Source: Bifidobacterium miconis (GTDB lineage Bacteria > Actinomycetota > Actinomycetes > Actinomycetales > Bifidobacteriaceae). From it: a DNA stretch of 33,854 bases. Both the position numbers and the translations under genes were made by a program. The stretch spans positions 1 to 33,854 of the forward strand of contig NZ_JAHBBH010000026.1 in assembly GCF_019331735.1 (NCBI RefSeq). Direction: 5' to 3'. How positions within the stretch are numbered: position 1 is the stretch's first letter; every line of letters begins with the position of its first letter. Below are positions 30,301-33,854 of this stretch, piece after piece. The notes under the pieces were generated by a model that saw only the letters and a list, made by a program, of their open reading frames with translations, was not told where the DNA came from and searched no databases.

Positions 30301-31665
30301 ACGACGGGAACGGCCGTGGCCGGTGCGTCCGAGACGACCACACCGGCCACGGACGCGCGCGTTGAGGACGCCACGGCCGACGCGGCGCTTCCGGTGATGC
30401 CCGACCTGCTCGTCACGTCATATGATCTGCTGCGGCGCGACATCGAGGACTACGCGGGCATCGACTTTTTCTGCATGGCGCTCGACGAGGCGCAGTACAT
30501 CAAGAACGCGGCCACCAAGGCGTCCAAGGCCGTGCGGCAGGTCGGCGCGCGGCATCGGTTCGCGCTTACCGGCACGCCGATCGAGAACCGGCTGAGCGAA
30601 TTGTGGAGCATCTTTGACTTCCTCATGCCCGGCATGCTCGGCAGGTACGCGCACTTCCGCGAACGGTTCGAAATGCCGATCCTGAGCGGCGACGGCCGTG
30701 CGCAGGGCAAGCTGCAGGCGTTCGTCGGGCCGTTCATCCTGCGCCGGCTCAAATCGCAGGTGCTCAAGGATCTGCCCGACAAGATCGAGAACGTGATCAC
30801 CGTCCAACTGGAAGGCGAACAGCGCAAGCTGTACGCCGCGCTCGAGCAGCAGCTGCGCGCGGTCGTGCTCAAACAGAAGCCCGAGGACTTCAACACGGGC
30901 AAGATCCAGATCCTCGCGCAGCTGACGCGACTGCGGCAGGTGTGCTGCGATCCGCGGCTCATCTACGAGAACACGGGGGCTTCCGACGACGAGTCTCGTG
31001 CGCGCTCCGGCGTCGGGGGTGCCTTGTCCGAGGCTTCCGCTTCCGCGGCCTCTGCGGCGGCCGTGCCGTCGGCGTTGCCTTCGTCGCCCGCGCAGGGCGC
31101 CGGACCCGCGCGCAAACCGGGCCGCCCGTCGAAGAAGGTCACGTCGGCCAAGCTCGACGCGATCACCGAACTCGTCGATTCGTGCCGCGACGCAGGCAAG
31201 AAGATGCTCATCTTCTCGCAGTTCACCAGCTACCTCGACCTCATCGCCGAACGGCTGCACGCGGCCGGCGTCGAATACGACATGATCACCGGCGCCACGC
31301 CCAAGAAGCAACGCGTCGAACTGGTCGACCGGTTCAATCAGGACGACACCCCCGTGTTCCTCATCTCGCTCAAGGCCGGCAACACCGGCCTGAACCTGAC
31401 CGGCGCGTGCGTGGTCGTGCACGCCGACCCGTGGTGGAACGCGGCCGCGCAGAACCAGGCCACCGACCGCGCGCACCGCATCGGACAGACGCAGGACGTG
31501 AACGTGTACCAGATCGTCGCCAAGGACACGATCGAGGAGCGCATCATCAACCTGCAAAAGGCCAAAACCGACTTGGCCAGCCGGTTTGTGGACGCTGCGG
31601 CCACCGCGACCGGCTCGTCCGTCGCCTCGCTCACCAAGGAGGATCTGCTCGCCCTGCTCGGCTGA
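27391..31665 (+). CDS. SWIM zinc-finger SNF2/Rad54-family helicase-like ATPase
   Basis: A 1424-residue Swi2/Snf2 ATPase. Residues about 27-50 are strongly acidic (DVDDDDDEYGYDDYDDYGED). A SWIM zinc finger follows: C135-x-C137-x10-C148-x-H150. A long middle part (about 200-850) is unassigned, with an acidic variable insert near 535-610. The two RecA-like domains hold Walker A DEMGLGKS (883-890, K889), DEAQ (1032-1035), 'LTGTPIENRLSELWSIFDF', and C-terminal 'GNTGLNLTGA' and DRAHRIGQ (1359-1366). Low-complexity Ala/Asp/Thr and Ala/Ser linkers interrupt both ATPase domains (near 960-1005 and 1200-1245). ATG 27391 has GGAAGGGG 7 nt upstream; ATGs at 27316 and 27376 lack good sites. Bacterial members translocate on duplex DNA and may strip or remodel RNA polymerase (as RapA); its target is unknown. 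It stands alone. Confidence 0.93.
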   Translation: MGFGSRKGRPSYRDIAKFLGLYGDGRGTGDVDDDDDEYGYDDYDDYGEDAGVTYGGSRSLSEAVPDKTLRHLAGNAYWRAQDVIDSGRMHECTSAPIAQGIELAALVASTYESEDDYRVWADIDARAHDVVKAHCTCPAFDRSTSGYCKHVIALIMHYNQAAYEFRNIPGSAADEVERKASAATSRPLALFMRQRDDALAQASKDRQLGLLKEISKIADAGGTAGGNSAGAQAVRTMPPNSVGLRVGVSAAYGDGWDVRLRIVVHGTGVSYVVKNIAGLLQAVRGREFVSYGKKLAFVHTREAFDERSRRVLDLIGRAVRIRASVGGDDPYRSYYRRKSDDAELRLSDDEIVELFDLYAGADDTIDYAPDGRFMLPSLPTRVVAGDPDPGLSVVPVTDRPVNGQRTLSGMPGADEANAEPKITGYAIRHTQCVEAVVAGESSSYMIVRPLPRSVIEADDATFANVSVESRALGRQTAMFAREHGGVSPAVIYRCGDAMAERGELLQLLCGSNDQSTMMLNAADADLFARTVLPDLVAPESPQPNADGLADVGHTAEDRSAGVATQADGRVPEDGPHGDGGTGLVRAGKDQPDSDAAEGKEAGPSAEPALSVDVPDSLRRLMRVPCRIAFYFDRDQHGISCDARAYYGTDMFHVFDGIGRTPADARRDKDTERLAVEAVLHYFPRPAGPVALLPDDDDEAIYKLLTEGLTVFRGLGDVYATPAFDGMTAMPRPTIRFGLSVASDLVRISPIADEIDPADVPALLAAYRRKRRFHRLGNGAFVDLRNVDATAVDDLSADLGIKPSDFERGAIDVPAYEAYYLDHEVDDAGKDDSFRTYLNGLRVIDPATYRVPDALANVLRPYQAEGFRWLNAVCDKGFGGILADEMGLGKSVQLLSFLLARQAESRVAHQPSLIVCPASLVYNWAAEAAKFAPDLRVETVAGGKASRRALLDRIRLVQAHDGADGADAADATTGTAVAGASETTTPATDARVEDATADAALPVMPDLLVTSYDLLRRDIEDYAGIDFFCMALDEAQYIKNAATKASKAVRQVGARHRFALTGTPIENRLSELWSIFDFLMPGMLGRYAHFRERFEMPILSGDGRAQGKLQAFVGPFILRRLKSQVLKDLPDKIENVITVQLEGEQRKLYAALEQQLRAVVLKQKPEDFNTGKIQILAQLTRLRQVCCDPRLIYENTGASDDESRARSGVGGALSEASASAASAAAVPSALPSSPAQGAGPARKPGRPSKKVTSAKLDAITELVDSCRDAGKKMLIFSQFTSYLDLIAERLHAAGVEYDMITGATPKKQRVELVDRFNQDDTPVFLISLKAGNTGLNLTGACVVVHADPWWNAAAQNQATDRAHRIGQTQDVNVYQIVAKDTIEERIINLQKAKTDLASRFVDAAATATGSSVASLTKEDLLALLG

Positions 31666-31678
31666 ACCCGGTTCAGGA

Positions 31679-31710
31679 TGCCGGTCTGCCGGTCTGCAGG
31701 TCTGCCGGTC
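31679..31710 (+). repeat. Four tandem 8-bp repeats TGCCGGTC
   Basis: TGCCGGTC, TGCCGGTC, TGCAGGTC, TGCCGGTC, starting 13 bp after the helicase stop codon. Outside any gene. The rest of the 275-bp gap holds GC-rich unassigned sequence and the LacI promoter. Confidence 0.85.
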
Positions 31711-31860
31711 GGATTTCCGGCGGGGTTTCGGCTGTGGTTCTGGCGAGGTGCGGGCGGTGCGCGGTGAACCGGCCGAGAACGGTGCGATCGTTCGCCGTTG
31801 GCCGGGCGGAATGTCGTTGAATCGGCGGTCCGCCGGCCGGGCATGTCCGCATTGTGCGCG

Positions 31861-31905
31861 TTGACACGAGCATTGACACGATTTAACCAATCGGGCATGT
31901 AAAGT
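31861..31905 (+). promoter_or_regulatory. Promoter region of the LacI-family gene
   Basis: Two perfect -35 hexamers TTGACA at 31861 and 31873 form a direct repeat TTGACACGA 12 bp apart. The second has CATGTA at 17 bp as a weak -10; a better-looking TAAAGT (31900-31905) is 21 bp away. CGATT-N5-AATCG (31879-31893) between the boxes is a possible operator for autoregulation. Confidence 0.6.
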
Positions 31906-31940
31906 AGTGCCTATCGCAAGCTCGTTGTCGGAAGGATGTT

Positions 31941-33026
31941 ATGGTCACAATGAGCGACGTCGCCAAGGCGGCGGGTGTTTCCAGAGCGACGGTCTCCTAC
32001 GCGCTGCGCGGCGATCCGCGCATCGCCGCGGCCACGGCGGAGAAAATCCGTCAGGCCGCGCAAAAACTCCATTACAACGCGAACATATCGGCACGGTCCC
32101 TGCGCTCCGGACGCAGCGGCATCATCGGCGTGGCGATCTACGAACTCGATCGCCCGTATCCTTCCGAAATGAGTGCGGCCGTGTCGCGCGAAATCGCGCG
32201 TCGCGGCTACCAGCCGATCGTGCAGCAGACGTCCGGCTCCAAGGACGACGAGATCATGATCCTGCAGAAGGTCACCAGCCAGCTGTGCGACGGCATGATC
32301 TTCAGCCCCGGGCAGGTCTCCGACGAGGAACTGCGCGCGCTCTCGCACGGCAAGCCGATGGTGCTGCTCGACGACATTTCCCCCGACCCGGTCTTCGATT
32401 CGGTGAACACCGCCTGCGAGGACGGTTCCGCCGCGGCCGTGCACCATCTGATCGACATTGGTTGCAAGCACATTGTGGTGGTCGGTCCGTCCTACGACAT
32501 GCTGCTTGACGACAAGATGGCCTCCAGTGTGGTCGGCCGGCGCATGACCGGTTGCCTGCGCGCATTCGAGGAGGCAGGCGTCGACGTGAGCTCGCGCAAC
32601 TTCCTGCCGCTGCGGCACTGGGATCCGATCCCCTCGCGCGAGGCCGCCTACCGCTTGCTCGACTCCGACGACTACCGCGACGCGGACGGCGTGTTCTGCT
32701 TGACCGACACCATCGCGATCAGCTTCATGCGTGGCCTTGCCGACCGCGGCGTGCGCGTGCCCGACGACATCGCGCTCGTCGGCTTCGATGGCGTCACCGA
32801 AAGCGAATACGCGGTCCCGTCGCTGACCACCATTCGCACCGACCTTGACGATCTGGCCCGCAAGGCGATCGATCTGCTGCTTGACCGCGTCAACGCGAAC
32901 GTCGGCGGCACCGGCTCCGACCCGTCGGCCGATACCGCCTCCGACGGTGATCTTGCCTTCCCCGACTCCCCGCAGCGGCTCACAGCCGCATGGGAGCTCG
33001 TCGAGCGCGAATCCACCCGTCGTTAG
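31941..33026 (+). CDS. LacI-family transcriptional regulator
   Basis: A 361-residue LacI/GalR protein. The HTH 'MSDVAKAAGVSRATVSYAL' occupies residues 4-22 and the minor-groove hinge helix 'NISARSLRSG' about 48-57. The periplasmic-binding-like effector domain starts at 'IIGVAIYELDRPYPSEM' and includes 'DGMIFSPGQVSDEEL' and 'ALVGFDGVTESEYAVPSLTTIR'. A 25-residue low-complexity insert (GGTGSDPSADTASDGD) precedes the C-terminal helix. The inducer is unknown, and no sugar gene adjoins it in the window, so its targets may be elsewhere. ATG 31941 has GGAAGG 6 nt upstream. It is convergent with the aminotransferase, and repeat array 2 fills the junction. Confidence 0.93.
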   Translation: MVTMSDVAKAAGVSRATVSYALRGDPRIAAATAEKIRQAAQKLHYNANISARSLRSGRSGIIGVAIYELDRPYPSEMSAAVSREIARRGYQPIVQQTSGSKDDEIMILQKVTSQLCDGMIFSPGQVSDEELRALSHGKPMVLLDDISPDPVFDSVNTACEDGSAAAVHHLIDIGCKHIVVVGPSYDMLLDDKMASSVVGRRMTGCLRAFEEAGVDVSSRNFLPLRHWDPIPSREAAYRLLDSDDYRDADGVFCLTDTIAISFMRGLADRGVRVPDDIALVGFDGVTESEYAVPSLTTIRTDLDDLARKAIDLLLDRVNANVGGTGSDPSADTASDGDLAFPDSPQRLTAAWELVERESTRR

Positions 33027-33061
33027 TGGCTTCGGGTATGTACCGACATTCGCGGGCATTT

Positions 33062-33271
33062 GCGTGACATTGACGCCAGTCCGCTCAGGATACTGGCACC
33101 AATGCCGCGCAAAACAGGCGATTGGCGTGACATTGACGCCAGTTTGTCGGGACTGCTGGTACCGATGTCACGCAAAACGGGTGATTGCCGTGACATCGGC
33201 ACCAGCAACCCGAACCTTATAGCGCCAATGTCCCGCGCATAGAGGGAGCGGGCACGCGGCCAATGTCACGC
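33062..33271. repeat. Array 2: three 49-nt inverted repeats at 63-bp period plus a truncated fourth
   Basis: Full units start at 33062, 33125 and 33188, each 49 nt with 14-nt separators (AAAACAGGCGATTG, AAAACGGGTGATTG). Unit 1 pairs GCGTGACATTGACGCCAGT with 33092-33110 at 15 of 19 positions, the differences being transitions. Unit 2 ends in GTCACGC; unit 3 is more diverged. A fourth copy is only the right arm (33259-33271), which overlaps the aminotransferase stop codon. Unit ends, length and period equal those of array 1 (6276-6450). Confidence 0.9.
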
Positions 33272-33854
33272 GGCGTCGCGCATATCGGCCCGGGTCAGTC
33301 CGCCGTCCATCGCGGTCGCAACCATCGCGGCCGGGTCCGTCGCGTCCGCCGGCAGCAGGCCGTCCGCCACGAGCGCGTCGCGCATCTGGTCGAGGCAGCG
33401 TTCGAGCAGCGGATACGGCATGGCGAAATTCATGCGCACGCAGCCCGCACCCACGGTGCCGCACTCGCGTCCGTCGGTCAGCGCCACGCCCGCATGCTCA
33501 AGGAAGTACGCGGGCGGGTCCGCGATGCCGAGACCGTTGAAATCAAGCCATGCGATGTACGTGCCCTGCGGCTTGACGTACCCGACCCCGGGGAAGTCCC
33601 GGCGCATGCGCTCGTCGACCAGCGCCGCGTTGCGCGTGACGTACTTGAGCACTTCGTCGAACCACAGTCCGCCCTCCTCGTAGGCGGCCGTGGACGCGAT
33701 CGCGCCGATCGTGGCGGTCTGATGCTCCGACCACTCGCAGCGGTCCTCCCACATGCGAACGTCGTCGGGGTTCGTCAGAATCACCTGCGCGCACTTCGTG
33801 CCCGGAATATTGAACGACTTCGACGCGGACGTGGCGGTGAACGCCTGTCGCGCG
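33266..33854 (-). CDS. PLP-dependent aminotransferase of the PatB/MalY (C-S lyase) type, 5' end cut by window edge
   Basis: The C-terminal 195 residues of a fold type I PLP enzyme; the start lies beyond the right edge. The PLP lysine is visible in 'ATSASKSFNIPGTKCAQV', the pattern of MalY/PatB cystathionine beta-lyases. 'QGTYIAWLDFNGLG' and 'GAGCVRMNFAMPYPLLERCLDQM' with the carboxylate-binding arginine follow. After that comes an unusual 30-residue tail ending 'LTRADMRDAA'. The stop codon (33266-33268) lies inside the truncated fourth unit of repeat array 2, so the repeat may have contributed the gene's end. C-S lyase versus aminotransferase activity cannot be decided here. Confidence 0.88.
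   Translation of the reverse strand, partial: ARQAFTATSASKSFNIPGTKCAQVILTNPDDVRMWEDRCEWSEHQTATIGAIASTAAYEEGGLWFDEVLKYVTRNAALVDERMRRDFPGVGYVKPQGTYIAWLDFNGLGIADPPAYFLEHAGVALTDGRECGTVGAGCVRMNFAMPYPLLERCLDQMRDALVADGLLPADATDPAAMVATAMDGGLTRADMRDAA

Noticed and set aside
31666..31860. Extra small gene between the helicase and the LacI gene
   Set aside because: Open frames here are short, Arg-rich and lack ribosome sites; the tandem 8-bp repeat explains part of the sequence.

Overview
This is a GC-rich chromosomal segment that looks like Bifidobacterium or a close relative. The evidence is the actinobacterial protein families (NdgR/LtbR-like IclR regulator beside leuCD, long Mycobacterium-type LeuA, DnaX-RecR-aspartokinase order), and a sialic acid transporter made of a solute-binding lipoprotein, a permease, a permease-ATPase fusion and a separate ATPase. 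Species cannot be fixed from the sequence.

Layout, left to right. (1) 1-1.35 kb: the C-terminus of a GH2 glycosidase, convergent with a TetR regulator. (2) 1.35-8.4 kb: housekeeping genes: dnaX, recR, a catalytic-only aspartokinase, a separate two-ACT regulatory protein, asd on the opposite strand, and a hypothetical protein. (3) 8.5-19.9 kb: a sialic acid (N-acetylneuraminate) catabolism locus: DUF4862-like protein, nanK, nanE, the ABC transporter genes, nanA, then a convergent GntR/FadR regulator (probable NanR). Palindromic operators sit at both operon promoters, and a third one sits in a spot with no gene to drive. (4) 20-27.3 kb: a metallophosphoesterase, leuA, an NdgR/LtbR-type IclR regulator divergent from leuCD, leuC and leuD. 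(5) 27.4-33.9 kb: a large SWIM/SNF2 helicase, a LacI regulator and the C-terminal part of a PatB/MalY-type aminotransferase.

The inferred sialate pathway is uptake by the lipoprotein-dependent ABC importer, cleavage to ManNAc by NanA, phosphorylation by NanK, and epimerisation to GlcNAc-6-P by NanE. The regulator would repress two transcription units (DUF4862-nanK-nanE, and the transporter genes plus nanA). No sialidase, nagA or nagB lies in the window. In the amino acid region, aspartokinase (two chains) and asd feed the aspartate family, and leuA/leuC/leuD give three of the four leucine genes; leuB is elsewhere.

The least explained sequence is intergenic. Two arrays of 49-nt inverted repeats, each with an exact 63-bp period, lie in two separate convergent gene junctions (6.3 kb and 33.1 kb). 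A second, unrelated double-hairpin repeat occurs four times (10.6, 13.4, 26.4 and 27.2 kb). No rRNA, tRNA, CRISPR array, insertion sequence or phage gene was recognised.
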